Position numbers and translations under genes: made by a program. A DNA stretch of 64,000 nucleotides, taken from the NCBI RefSeq assembly GCF_020882245.1, contig NC_083598.1, positions 46,351,858 through 46,415,857 of the forward strand. Reading direction: 5' to 3'. Positions 27,440 through 40,260 of the stretch are shown here, piece by piece. The DNA comes from Rhopalosiphum padi (lineage: Eukaryota > Arthropoda > Insecta > Hemiptera > Aphididae). The notes under the pieces are model-generated. The model worked only from the letters and a program-made list of their open reading frames with translations. It was not told the DNA's origin and did not search any database. Position 1 is the first letter of the stretch, and each line of letters opens with the position of its first letter.

Positions 27440-28800
27440 GAAAAACCCGCAGAAGTTTTATTTCTTTTTTTCCTCGCGTATATACATGCGTTTTTATATA
27501 TTATAAAATATATACATTATTATATTTATATACATGTTTGCATATTCGTTCGTGTAACGGTACGCGGTCGGTGTTGTTTTTTCTCGGCATACGTTATTCG
27601 TACACATATATAATAGGTATACTTCTTTTCCCGAAAGAATGCGAGCGGTGGTGGCGGCCCCCGATGAATGGAAGAGGAGAATAATATTTGCATACAAAGA
27701 TGCCATAAACCATTGCGGCAAAACCAAAATAATAATAAAGTAACTGACACAATTGCATGCTCTCGTACTACGGGGTGGTGCTTGTTGCGATATATTGTGT
27801 CGGTGGCTTGTATAATACAACATATTTATGTATACATCTATACGAAATGAACATTTGTAGTGCGTTTATTTTATGGAGGTTTTCGCGCGCCGAATTCCAT
27901 GCGAAAACGCGCGGGGGCTTGCTTTTGTTGCACGCCGACTCGCGAATGGAATATTGTATTGTTATCGTCGAGAAACCAGTCGGAATCTTATGACGACTTA
28001 ATCGTGGCGATTCACAAGACAATCTGATTTGCATTTTGCAAAATGTCACCAGAAATAATATTATTATGCGTGTTGTCGTTTTAATACCTATCGCTGTTTT
28101 TGTAATATCTACGGTTTTTTGATTTCAGTGAATTTAACAATTTATATCTATGTGTATATATTTTATATGTGCATAACAGCAGTCATCGTTTTCGTGGGTT
28201 ATAAAGGTATTTCTACCCACGTACCGATGCAACACACACAGACGCATATATTATTATAGCTTACAGTTACCGATTAATTTATACTTAACCGCCAGAAAAT
28301 TGCTCGGCGAATATGTTTTAGTTTGGGGTGTGTAGTGTGCCTCAGTGCGTGTGTGGCGTTGAGACGTTATGGTCTCGTTAGTTACGCACGTGAAACTTTA
28401 GTCACTTTTGATGTAATTATGGACACGCGTCATGTCGCGAACACGTTATTTCGAACAACATCTCTCTCCACCTTCTCTGCTACCAAATATCAAACATGAT
28501 GCGTGGATGGAATTATTCCGTAATTAACGTATTAAATTAAAAAGTTAACGGTGGACTAGTCAAGGAAGCCTTGGTTAAATGTTTAGTGCGGCAAAGTTTA
28601 TACATGTATCGTGGATATCGAACGTTGGTACGATTATTATTATTATTATATTGACCAACCTTCTCGTCCCACGTGTAACAAAGGCCTCCAGAAACTGTTC
28701 AAAAACTTTCCACGCTCGTTTTGTCATATCCTGTATAGAATACGAATTATTAATTTTTTATTATTCTTTTCTTCCACCTGAACATTGAACGAAAACCCAA
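27440..28800. other. Mixed-GC region, possible regulatory sequence
   Basis: CpG-bearing blocks at about 27.55-27.98 kb (with GCGCGCCGAATTCC and CGCGCGGGGGC) and 28.3-28.5 kb. Overlapping open frames on both strands have non-ATG starts. No product recognised. Confidence 0.3.
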
Positions 28801-31252
28801 CTCGGTAAAATCGAATTCCGACCATAACATATTACTAGTTATCACACCCTCTTCTGCTTCTTGTCCTCTTCTGCGTGCTCTTATATACAATGCGATAACG
28901 ATATTTCCATAGCATGGTTTTATATCTGCAAAAACATCGTCGTGTCAATGGGCGATATAGGAAACAATCGCAAGTCGTCGTAATAACAGCTGCGGTTTAG
29001 TTGAAGAGAAAACTAAAAATAAACGACTACTAAAATGTGAGTGTGAACCAATTAACAGAGATAAAATGTGAAAATTAACTATATATTCATGTGTACATAC
29101 AGCGCCTAAATTGAATTGCTGACCATGTGCATGTATTTATTGTTATGTTGTATTCGCACTTTTTCTGTAACTAGGTATCCTGTAAATGCATACTTATCAT
29201 TATGCACGTGTGTAAAGGCTTTGTCCATTGTTATTCAAATATATATGTTTAATTAATGGACGATTTTTAAACTAATCATTTATACAAACGGTGACCAGTT
29301 TCATACTCCTCAATTGCATCGCTAATTGTGTCGCTTTCATCGAAAGCTATATTAAAGCGCGTGCTTCCACTCAAATTTCATATTTTTTCGTATTCTCTTT
29401 ACCATTACAAACTTTTTTCCTCTGTATATTTGTTGTTGAAATTTTTATGGCTATAAAATATCAGTTTAAATTTAAAAAAATAAGTAAATAATCATAATTA
29501 ATCAAAATCTCCGGGGTAGTTGTCATTAAACAAACATATTTTATTATCATTAATATATTTATTTATTTATAAGCATTACATACTGATAAATATTATGGTA
29601 CACAATATATGACGTTACTTTATGAATTTATGTATATTTTTGTAAATTGTATGTAGGTATCTAAAATAAATATTTTATTTATATTAATTTGAATGAATTA
29701 GTATTTGGTGCATATTAGACATTTAGACGGTAAACAAACGATATATCGTATACATTATTTAGTGGCAACTGCAGTATGTCTACACCATTACATATTGATT
29801 GATACGATTATGTTTATTAAACTTATAAGTCCTAAGTCCATTATTTACGTTTTTTAAACGTTGTATAGTAAATGTACGCTTCAATCGTAAATAAATAGTG
29901 CAAATTAATAAATTACAGGTTATAAAAATTATATTGGTACGATATTATATGAAATGTAGTGCCTCAGTTACTTTATTTTCTGTCACTTGCGATAATTAGC
30001 TCAAATCTTGTTGTATAAAATAAGAAGTAGACATACAGATGCACGCAATATTCAATAAATAATATTACCTAAATAAATTATAATATTATAATTACCTATT
30101 TGACTTTGTAATTGATGAAAAGATTGTGAAGCTGTAATTAATATACCTGAAAAATAGTCTTCGATATCATGCATTTTTTCATAACATATATACTATATTT
30201 ACTGTATAATATATACAGATAGTGCATATACGATATACATATATTTATTATTTATACATTACACATTTGTTATTGGTCATTCGCAATAGCTATTTTAAGC
30301 TGGATCTCTTTTTTATTAAATATTATTTGTTGTATATGACTTTTTTTTTTATAACAAATTACATTTATACTTGAGATTTGGTAGTACCCGATAAATTTCT
30401 TTATTCTATTTGGATGTTATTTTATAATGTTACATAAACAATAATTCAATTCTTGCTTATTATTTTAAAATTTAATCGCGTTAATTGAATTCTTAAGTAA
30501 AGTTGTTGAATATTTGTTTTTCATTTTTCTGTTTCTTAAAAAAAGTAACATGGTTTATTAATTATTTTATTATTTGTTTAAATAAATAAATGCATGCGTT
30601 TTTTAAATACAATCGTACTATACAAAACGATATATGCAAACCATTCTAATTTTATTGCGTTTAATTTTCTTCGTGCGTGAGTACCTATATTATGTTTGCG
30701 GTTATATTGTGCCTATCTATAAATTTTATATGTGATTACTGATTACCCGTTTGTTGATGTCGTCATCATTGCCTATACTAAAATCAAAATTACAAGTAAA
30801 TGTAGAGATACAACTTTTGACAGTAATAATTTACCTACTATTATTCTCTGACTGTTTGATATAAGAAACCGAAAATTTTGACGAATCGCACACTTTATAT
30901 TATAATATAGAGCTGATGTGCTCATATATTTATATATTATACATTGATTTAAACGTCTATGATATTAAACAAATATAATGTTGGTTTGAATAAGTACTTA
31001 CCAACAAATATGTCGAGTATAAATAATAAGTAACACGTGTTTTACATATTATTCGTCCTCAATATAAAAAACTAATTGCATAAAAATTTTTCTAAAAATT
31101 TTCTATTTTACGATTGAATTGTATATTATATTAAATGAAAAACGAGCAGATAGATTTAGAGTGGATGGTATGTATCATTTTGGGTGTATGGGAACAATAT
31201 TATACCATATGAGTAGTAGAAAGAAGATATTATTATATAATATATATGTTAG
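28801..31252. other. AT-rich noncoding DNA
   Basis: Long AT-rich stretch, no gene seen. Confidence 0.6.
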
Positions 31253-31483
31253 GGTAAAAGTGCACATAACGGAACAGCTGACGGTTTTGCGTGTATAAAT
31301 GGACACGCTGTGTACAAGGCGTCGTTATTACACAAGAGCGTTACGAAAGGAGGGACGGACGGTGCCCAAAAATGGTTAAGTCCGGCAGAACCGTTCGAAT
31401 CGTTTTGCATAAACATCAAACGGATGCCGTATTCGGAAACAATAACAATGAACATCATTGCAGTTAGACATACAGATGCCACC
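31253..31483 (+). other. Open segment bounded by AG and GTAAGT, possible exon or conserved element
   Basis: The 231 bases between AG at 31251-31252 and GTAAGT at 31484 are open in one frame with both edges in phase 0 (77 codons). The translation is mixed and not repetitive, for example WLSPAEPFESFCINIKRM. The segment is clearly less AT-rich than its surroundings. The acceptor side has no good pyrimidine tract, there is no suitable ATG, and the minus strand is open over the same stretch, so it may be a noncoding conserved element instead. I do not recognise the protein. Confidence 0.2.
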
Positions 31484-31612
31484 GTAAGTCGCAACTGCAC
31501 GTGCTATATGGATTCACATTTTCATAATACTGTTTCAGCTTGCAGACTATATATTATTATAATATTGGATACAGTACGTATATTGATACATACATAATAC
31601 ATATATTATATG

Positions 31613-31642
31613 TTCTAGAACTTATCAAAAAAATTTCTAGAA
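31613..31642. promoter_or_regulatory. Two TTCTAGAA palindromes spaced 22 bases
   Basis: TTCTAGAA occurs at 31613-31620 and 31635-31642. Each is a TTCnnGAA pair as used by heat-shock factor, but a third unit in register is missing in both. Binding is therefore speculative. Confidence 0.2.
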
Positions 31643-32395
31643 GTTGTCGTTATTTAAGTACATTTTTCTTCTAGTGTCTAAAATTTTGTAGTAACTACCT
31701 ATTAAACAAATATAGTGGCCTTTAATCGGGTTATTTTTAATCCCGGTATACTTTACTATAAAATAATAATCCGTCAACAGATAAAAAATAATAGATCGTT
31801 TGTATAATAATACGATTAGAGTATAAATCACACCTTTATATATTATAATAGTATACTATTGATATTTAGATGTACTCATTCAGTCGTTCTTTAAATACTC
31901 AGCAGTTTTCTCATTTCCCGGAATACCGGTTAGATTTTTTCATTACAACGAGAATGTATATTATATTTTGTACGCTTGTTTTATTTCATTTTCTTTAATT
32001 CTTTAGAATATCAGCATGAACATCGATCGTTCTATATATTCAAGATGACGTGATTCACGGCTTGGTGTTTCATAATTTTATTCAGTTGTGTGAAGAAAAT
32101 AAAAAAAAATATTCAGATGAATTGTTGAAAAATTATTCATACTTAACGTGTTATTATCCAAATATGTTATGGATGTATATGTAAAATGTAATAAATTGTA
32201 AGCGGAGAGACGACAATTTTTATTTTTTATTAAATTATCGGGCTTGCTGAGAGTATACTGGTATATACTATACATAGAAAGTAATTTTTGACCCCGGGAG
32301 GCATCAAGAAATTATGTAGTTTTCGTATATAATATTGCTATATATAGGTAAGATTTAAGGAAAACATCTTCAAACTACGCTTTCACGCCAGTAAA

Positions 32396-32418
32396 ATACC
32401 AGCACGGAATGCTGGTAT
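32396..32418. repeat. Perfect 9-base-pair hairpin
   Basis: ATACCAGCA, loop CGGAA, TGCTGGTAT. The surroundings are unremarkable AT-rich DNA. It has the same 9+5+9 geometry as the hairpin at 20243-20265 but no shared sequence. Confidence 0.5.
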
Positions 32419-32869
32419 GCAGAGCACACTATGGTCATTTATCAGCTTATGCAACATAATATGAGTAAGGGTTGGAAAACATTATTTATATTGTATGGTT
32501 TCTGATTGTCCTATTTAATAGCTTCTGCCAATCAATCACCATGCATTTTTTGATTTTTATTTTATATCTAATACGTGTCGTGTGCAAAAAAAAAGTATAC
32601 AATGACGCTCAAATGCTCAATCACAGCTCGCTTACAAAATACAAAATATTTATTATGGTAATATTAAATCATATACTTATACATCATATATCTGTTATAT
32701 ATTATTATTATCATATCTTAAATGGTTAAATATTTATCTCATGATACGTGACTTTAATAATCTATTTAAATATTATGTTTACGATGTACTTGTATTTTCA
32801 TAAGGTCAATAGGTATAACTACTCTTATTTTGGTTGAAATTTGGCGTACAAATATTAAGGGCGAAATAG

Positions 32870-33180
32870 ATAATGAGAGGTTTTTGCGATCGTGGTCAAG
32901 TTAATACTCGACACCTGTCAAACGGGACCCCACCCGCGTGTACCTTATATGATCGATGAGACCGTGATTGATTGATCCCTTTTAATGCGCCACCCTCTTG
33001 CGACTTTTTCACCCGGACGTTGCCTCGACCAATTATGACGTATCGACGACGAGCCGCCAAGTGCTGCTGTTCGTGCGCTGCCTGTTAACTGACGCATAGA
33101 GCGAGGGAGACTGACATTCACAAACGACCTTTTTGTCTTTTACCCTGACCATATTGCAATATCTTTGTTTCCGCAACAAT
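32870..33180. promoter_or_regulatory. Isolated GC-rich block, candidate cis-regulatory element
   Basis: About 300 bases of markedly higher GC with sharp edges in AT-rich DNA. It contains CGGGACCCCACCCGCGTG, a doubled GATTGATTGATC word and CGACGACGAGCCGCC. All frames have stops. This is the best-isolated candidate enhancer-like block in the left part, but no factor is assigned. Confidence 0.3.
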
Positions 33181-36100
33181 AATCGATTCACTCATTTTCT
33201 TTGTATCCAGTATTTAATTTAAGCCTAGTTAAAAGTATTAATATCGTATTTCTATCGTGTTAGTTTTTGTTAGTTAAAGTTTGTTCAATATAATTAAAAA
33301 TATCTCATGAACTCCTCGGTTAAATCATCTACGTATTATATGTTTATACAACAGTTTACTGTAAATAAATCGTTGAACTAAAATTATTTTATACATATAA
33401 TATATTCTTTGTTTAAAATTAGATTATATGTTATTGCAGTTCCTATTAAGTAATATTAATTGCCAAGTGTTATTAAGTATATAGGTACCTTTATATTGAT
33501 CAAACCTATTAGTTGAAGAGTATGTTTCGTAGCGTGCTTAGCCGTGTCATATTTTGTAATAATTACGTGCAATGTAATATCCGTATAAATAATAATGCCA
33601 AATTGACGATAGAATAATACAATTAATAATAAAGAATACCTTCTCAGTATTATTAGATAAAAAATATCGTGAGCCTTTATATTGTATTTTTTATATTTGT
33701 TACATGCTAATCCGATAGGAAATTTCGAATAATATGTAGGTACTATATTCCCTGCTCATTCAATGTGACGAGTGTCGCACGAATGTTATTTTTATATTCC
33801 CCAGACAATTATTTTCGTGGTAAATGCGTACAAAAGTAACGGTTGAGAAAATAATCAAATATTTAAAAAAAAAGATCTTAAGAAGGATGAAGTTAAAACT
33901 GCACAATGACCATTTGTGGTTATTTCCCATAGGATATGCATAGATGTATTAAATATTATCTCTCTTACGTTTAACGATATTGCAAAAAAAAAAAAAATGG
34001 AAAATATTTCCCATTTTGATACGTCACGTGTACTCATCGAAACGAGGGTGGTGGGTTGAATCGTATTTAGTATAGTCTCACAGTCGGCATGAACGCGTTT
34101 TCGAGTGGGAATGTTGAGTACACCTACTCGCGCCAGTACACAGATGAAAGGTATAATGTGTAATGTGTATATTGTCTGGACTTTAATGTAGAGGGCGAGC
34201 AACGTAATAGGCGCAATGCAGTATAATGGCTATAGGATGGCCGAAACGCATTGTACTCCTCGATTCACGAGTTTCAGGAGAAACGCTAAGGGGCGAATAA
34301 AAATCAGGCAAACGAAAATAATGCACGTAAATAAATTGACGACAGAGAGGGAAAACCAACGGCTCGAGGCCAAAAAAAGAAAAAAGGGAACTGAAAACTT
34401 TGAAAAATACATACATACACACACAAGTTCTATTGTTCAATCTTTTGTGCTTTGCCCGAGGCCTGGGTGGTGGTGGTGATAGCGTAGTCTGTTAGGGTTT
34501 TCGGTGGTGGGGGGTTGCATTCGATTTATCAGCCGGAAGAACCGTTGTCAAACGAAAGAAAAATTTGTTTTGCAAATAAAATATACTCGATCTTTTTCTT
34601 TCTTTTAAATCTCCCCAAGAACAACAAACAAAATATAACATGACTTTTTAGTTTTTATACGTTGGGGGCAGTATCGAAACAATCGATACATAGCCGTTGC
34701 GACCAACAAACAACAAAAACAGAGCGCTTAATTTGTTAACGTATATATTTTTATGACCGGTAGTGTGAAAACATTTAGAATGTCATTAATGATTTGACAT
34801 TTAAAGCTATAATTAAAAACGGAACACACACAGTAGCGTTTGTTGCTCATTAGGACAAAAACTCGTTAAGCATATACAATAATATAATACAACATGGTAT
34901 TATAAGTATGTAGATATGTATAGGTACAATTCAATAAATACAAACGAAAGGACAAAAGTATAATCAAACACATGTGTTGTGCGTGCGATAAAATCTAAAA
35001 GACCTCAATGCTGAATATTGTTATGCATTTTATAAATGTACAGCTATGATAGTGTTGTGATCTATACGGTATACGTTACTTAGGCTCGAGTACATTTTTA
35101 TATTTACCTAATGCAGACATACATACTATATAAATACTATATCATCCATATTATATATAATCACATATGTGGAAATTATTGCTGGAGGGGTTGTGAAGGG
35201 GACATATTCCCCAAATGTTTTCCATGTTTTATATTTTAATGTAATACATACTGCATTTTATGATTATTGTGTATTAATATCATACTTAAATCATATAGAG
35301 AGGCAGGCACATCTAAATATGGCCAAATACTTGAGAATGATTCAAAATTGTTTCAAATCTTTATCTAACTTCATTATTAAAAACAGTTAGTAGTTAGTAA
35401 TTAGTAATTAATAATGAAGATATATTATTAGAATATTTTTATACTATATAACAAAAAAAATTAAAATTAATACATTTTTATTTAACTATATAAATAAAAA
35501 TAACTGCCTTTAACAATTTAATACAATAATATAATTTTATTTGTTTCGATATGAAAAAAAATTATATTAACTTTTGAAAACAATTTGGAAAGTGTGTTAG
35601 GCTGTACATAAAAGTCTACTTGAATGTTAAAAAATAAAAATATTAACCCACTCCTCTTTAAATTCTAATAATTTTTTTGAAGATTAAATAAAAATAAAAA
35701 TATTGGCCTATACTATCACATATTATTAAAATGATGCTATATTTTTACCACTCGCGCTTTTCGCCATAAAAACGACATTAAATATTGTTAACGTCGTCGA
35801 CACGGTGCTGCAGCTAAAGTCAGCGCGTATGACATGTATGATGTATGTATTCTATCTTGTTACTTTATTAGTGTAAAATCAATGGGTCTGAGCTTCTTTC
35901 GTCTTATAAATTACAGTATTCTCTGGATACTTGGGAATGTTAAACCACTCGTCATGGTCATCATTTCATCAAAGCGGCGCGCATTACAATGTATGGTCCT
36001 ACTAAATATAATAATAATATGTATTAATATAAAATAGGTATTATATAAATTATTCTAATGTGAAAATTACTTCGTTAACGATCTCTGTGCCTGAACAAAA

Positions 36101-37056
36101 AGCTATTTGTGCATATTATGTTAGGTAAAACATAATACCATCATTGTAATTGCAACAGTGTTGTAGCAGGCTTACTAGGTTGTACTAGGTCTCGCCGTCG
36201 AAGCGGTAAGTAATATCTGCTGCTGCTGGTCAGTCGATAGTCGACAATGTCACGTGTGCATGGTGTACCTAAGTGTATTTATACATGAACGGTAATTTAT
36301 TGTTTTTCTCTTGGCGACCGTGTACACACACATTGGTGGCCGTGATTATAATTATTTTTGATTTAACTAGAAGTGCACCGGGCACTGTTAAATCGCTAAT
36401 GGCTACCACCGAACATCAGGTAATGAAAAACAAAAATTAAAACGCGGGAGCCCCATCAGTGTTGTGTGTACGATGGGTGACTGATGGCCACCACCGTGTT
36501 CGACACTGGACAATTAATAACTCTGACTTCTATTGCATATTGGTTTTTTTTTTTTACATAAATCACACTGTTAAAAAAATACGAAAAGAAATTTAAACCA
36601 AACTGTAGACGTGTTCGCTTATAGTTGTTATGCGTTCGTATGTACGATGAAAAGTAAAAATCGTTATTATTTTCTCTCGAGCCCCAGAGTACAAAAAATC
36701 AGCTTGTCAATTATTGGTAGCTATATATTGTGTAATGTGCTCAAATATTTTTTCCTAGATAATAGTATAATAAGTGTAACGGCCAGGTTAACCGGTGAAC
36801 ATCCAGCCAGTTCGTACACCTATTATAGATATAGGTGTAGCGTATTATCCAATATCCATAATAATAATTCATGTTAAGTAATAATAAGAACGGCTTCTAG
36901 TTTTTAAACAACGTATCTTTAACCAATGGAGGTATTTGTCTAATAATATCAGGTTGTCTTGATATATATATATATATATATTTATATATTTTTTAATTAC
37001 TTCGTTTCATGAAACAATAAATAACCGTAGCGCGAGTAATTAAATTCTATTAAAAA

Positions 37057-37079
37057 AATAATAATAATAATAATAATAA
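37057..37079. repeat. (AAT)n microsatellite
   Basis: Short AAT run in AT-rich DNA. A TA run lies just upstream at 36962-36981. Confidence 0.85.
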
Positions 37080-37722
37080 ACAAAACAATAACATAAATAA
37101 AACGAGGTTGTTACATTATACACTTATTGTTGGTCTCGGTTGTGTAAATATACTCACTTTGGTTACAAAAATGTCGACGTCTGTTCAAGATATTGAAAAC
37201 AATTGAACTAGATTGTAGTGAGATACGGGAAGATAGCTCGTCGCCTATAGTGCCTACACCATATCGGAATCATTAAAAACGAAGGGCAGTGAAGCGAATA
37301 CGAACCGAAAAGGAGTCGGACAGTCCAATTGTATTCAACGATGCATGTTGAATTCTCAAAATGCCAGGGTTGGGATCAAAGTAAATATTGAAATTTACTA
37401 ATGATATCGACGGAAGAGAAAAATGTAAGAACGCTTCAAATAATATGCGTTGCACGGATATAAATATATTATATTTCCAAGGGGATTATAAATAAAAGGA
37501 AAACTGATGGTGTGTACCAGATTAATAAGAGGAAGTTTAAAAGAGGGACCTAGATAGATACTGAAAAAATCGACATAAAAATAAATTGAAACGATTTATA
37601 AAGAGCCATTCATTGTGCATTGGCTATGGGATGTACATTTTAGATTTACTTGTAATAAACGAGAAAGTCGTCTGACGGAAATGAGTTGAAAAAAGAGGTT
37701 AGACGGAATTTGTGGATCGGAC

Positions 37723-37746
37723 ATGTATGTATGTATGTATGTATAT
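37723..37746. repeat. (ATGT)n microsatellite
   Basis: Five to six ATGT units ending in ATATGTG. It uses the same unit as the tract at 56.6 kb. Confidence 0.85.
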
Positions 37747-39429
37747 GTGTTATGGCGACGTATAACTCATTTATAAAGCGACTGTCGAAAACAAAACGAT
37801 AGAGGAAAGAAAATAATAAAAGTATTTCGGAATTGTGCATTTGCGATAGTTATCTCGAAGACAATTTTTCTTGACGTAAAAAGTTTAATCATGGCATGGC
37901 GGAAACACGGGGTCTTAAAGTTTGAGCTTGACGATATTTTGTCGGTTTGAAATTACTTTGCCGCTTTATGGTGTCAACGCAGAGGAACTTTACGTGTATA
38001 ATATGTTATATAGTCAATAGTCAGACACCCGAGTCACTGTTTAAACACCGCCACGTATTGAAGAGGAGGGGTGAGTATTCTAAAGGGAGAAGATACACGA
38101 TAACAAGCACACGGTGTTTTCGCCCGCATCCCGTAAGGTGTCCCGCTAACTACTGTCGTTGATTGATCGGCAACGGTGGCAGCCGATTAAACTTGAGTAG
38201 AAATTTGTCTCGTAAACTCGACTTTCCATTAATTGACACCCTGGGCCTACAGTGGGAAGTATATTTCATAGGGTTAATCTCGGAGGTTCGTAAAATTAAT
38301 TTCATCCCCCCCCGAATAATAATTGTTGCAAGCATGTATTATATAACATATACGCTGTATAGCAAACTATTATATTACATAATCAACTACAAGTTCTAGG
38401 CGCAGAAGGTAGTTGCAATCAATTACTACCATGAATGCAAAAAGTTATTTCTATTATGTTATTATCATTATAATAAATTTTAGACGAAGACTAGCTATTA
38501 TAGGCAAATATTTTCTTGCGATTTAACAATAAAAATGTATACTACCCGCTACTATACAGTTATTCCTGCAAAATATCTCAAAAGTACGAGTATTATAATG
38601 AATATTGTGAAATATTAAAGCGAAAAACGTATTGCTCTGCATAGTGTGTCAACTGACACAACGCCAGATTCAATAGCGATCTTTACACGATGTCCGTATA
38701 ATTATAATCCTGGAAATTAAGCATTGTAAAAATCGAGCTCGACGGCCGCAACGGAGAGAGGGTGATTGATGCTGTGTCAGCTCTCTGGTGGAAGGAGATG
38801 TTTACGGCCAATTTCGTGATTCACGACCTCCAACCACCGCCACCGAACGGCAGCAACAGCCACCGCCGTCGACGACGAATTCACGGCGACGACATCTTAA
38901 TCGAGTAATTGCTTATTAACCTCGCGGCGTCGGCGGTCTCGTCGTTCGGTCCACGGCGTTAAAAACACGAGCGGAATCCAAACGCGCACATTTTCCACTA
39001 GTAATATTCCGTTTCTGTACGTATTCAATACGCACACGACACGTAATAATTATAATAATAATAGTAATAATAATAATACAAACGCGGTATTCTTAATGGA
39101 TCATGGGAGCTGCTCGTGTATGACATAACGATAATTGATCACACACATACTCATATTATATACGTTGCAGTTCGTTCCAGAAATTGATTAACCGGTCTCT
39201 CCGGTCTCCGTCGTCCTTTCTCTCTCGCGCACACACACACACTCACTGTCCGTCGATCTTTTTTTCTCCATCGTTTTTCCCGTGTGTCTCGCATTATATT
39301 ATATATTCTTCTCGGGGGCTTTGTCCGGTGGCCCGCGCTCGCCCGTCTGTTTGTTCTCCTCGTGCACCGGTGTGCTTCTGCTGCCGTGGCGGCGATCCAG
39401 ACAAACCGGTTTTCGGCAAGCACTCTTTA

Positions 39430-39430
<1 letters not shown>

Positions 39431-39463
<33 letters not shown>
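39431..39463. repeat. (ATT)11 microsatellite
   Basis: Pure ATT trinucleotide run inside the upstream GC-rich island. Confidence 0.95.
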
Positions 39464-39468
<5 letters not shown>

Positions 39469-39896
39469 ATACCAGCCACCGCCGCCGCCGCCTCGGATTC
39501 CTCGGATTCACCGTCGTCTCGGCGTGTATCGGTGTCTCTCGGTCCCGGACGGTCGTCGTCGTAGCTCGTGAGCGCGCGCGCGCTCGCCCGCTCTCCGACC
39601 AATTTACGCATTGTTTTTCATTATTATTATTTTTCTCTCCGGTCCGAAAAAAAGATAGCGCGAATCGCGTCGGCCGATCGTCTGTGGCCGCCGCGATTAA
39701 AAAAATATATTCTTTTTATTTTTCAATTTTAATTACCACCATTGAGAATATTATAATATATTATTATGTAATATGTGTGGCGACGAGGCACTTATTATTA
39801 TAATATGTGTACACATACACGCCAATCGTCCATCTGCCTCGGTGCGGTGTGCCGTCGCCGCCGTCTGCGGTTCGACTTATCATCTATCTAACGTTT

Positions 39897-39901
<5 letters not shown>

Positions 39902-39932
<31 letters not shown>
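39902..39932. repeat. (TA)15 microsatellite
   Basis: Pure AT dinucleotide run inside the upstream GC-rich island, followed by TAATATATGG. It is not a positioned TATA box; it is far longer than one. Confidence 0.95.
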
Positions 39933-39938
<6 letters not shown>

Positions 39939-40260
39939 GGGAGAGTGGTGGGGTGGTACGCATAAAATATTGGCGTTCGAGTCGTAGGCGTATTGTGTTG
40001 TGAGCGAGAGTTAGGTATCGAGAGAGCGAGTAGGTAACTCTATACAGTTTTCTTCTCTGAGACTATTACTACTTAGCGGTGCGATGTACACCAGATTGTG
40101 CGTGTGTGCCCATATACATACGCGACTGATTTCTTCAAGCTATTATTATTGTTATTTTTTTTTTCAATTCTAATTTGGAGGACGACGAGAGACGCTGAAC
40201 GGCGCACGCGCGTGTGTACGTGTGTCTGTGTGAGTCTAAGATAAAAACCACCACTGGTCG

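Larger units (their letters stand above)
31484..32869. other. AT-rich noncoding DNA
   Basis: Holds the two TTCTAGAA palindromes and the hairpin at 32396-32418. No gene seen. Confidence 0.55.
33181..38689. other. AT-rich noncoding DNA with three moderate-GC patches
   Basis: Patches at about 34.02-34.56, 35.76-36.5 and 37.97-38.3 kb, otherwise AT-rich. Open frames within them start at non-ATG codons or are short. A local near-duplicate AAAAATAAAAATATT occurs near 35.63 and 35.69 kb. No gene supported. Confidence 0.45.
38690..40260 (+). promoter_or_regulatory. GC/CpG-rich island, candidate promoter and noncoding first exon
   Basis: About 1.5 kb is strikingly rich in CpG compared with its surroundings, with CCGCCGCC, CGTCGTCG and GCGCGCGC runs. 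It contains an (ATT)11 tract at 39431-39463 and a (TA)15 tract near 39902-39932. A homeodomain-type pair TAATTGCTTATTAAC lies at 38906-38920. Open frames in all directions are low-complexity and begin at non-ATG codons, so I see no protein. Several donor-like sites follow the GC-rich part: TAG|GTAACT at 40034 and TGT|GTGAGT at 40230. The island ends about 4 kb upstream of the signal-peptide exon on the same strand, which fits a promoter and 5' UTR exon for that gene. The strand and any start site are inferred. Confidence 0.4.

Noticed and set aside
39184..39803. Overlapping frames of up to 173 codons in the upstream island
   Set aside because: Open because of GC and ATT repeats (runs of Tyr, Ile or Leu); frames start at non-ATG codons or contain repeat translations.
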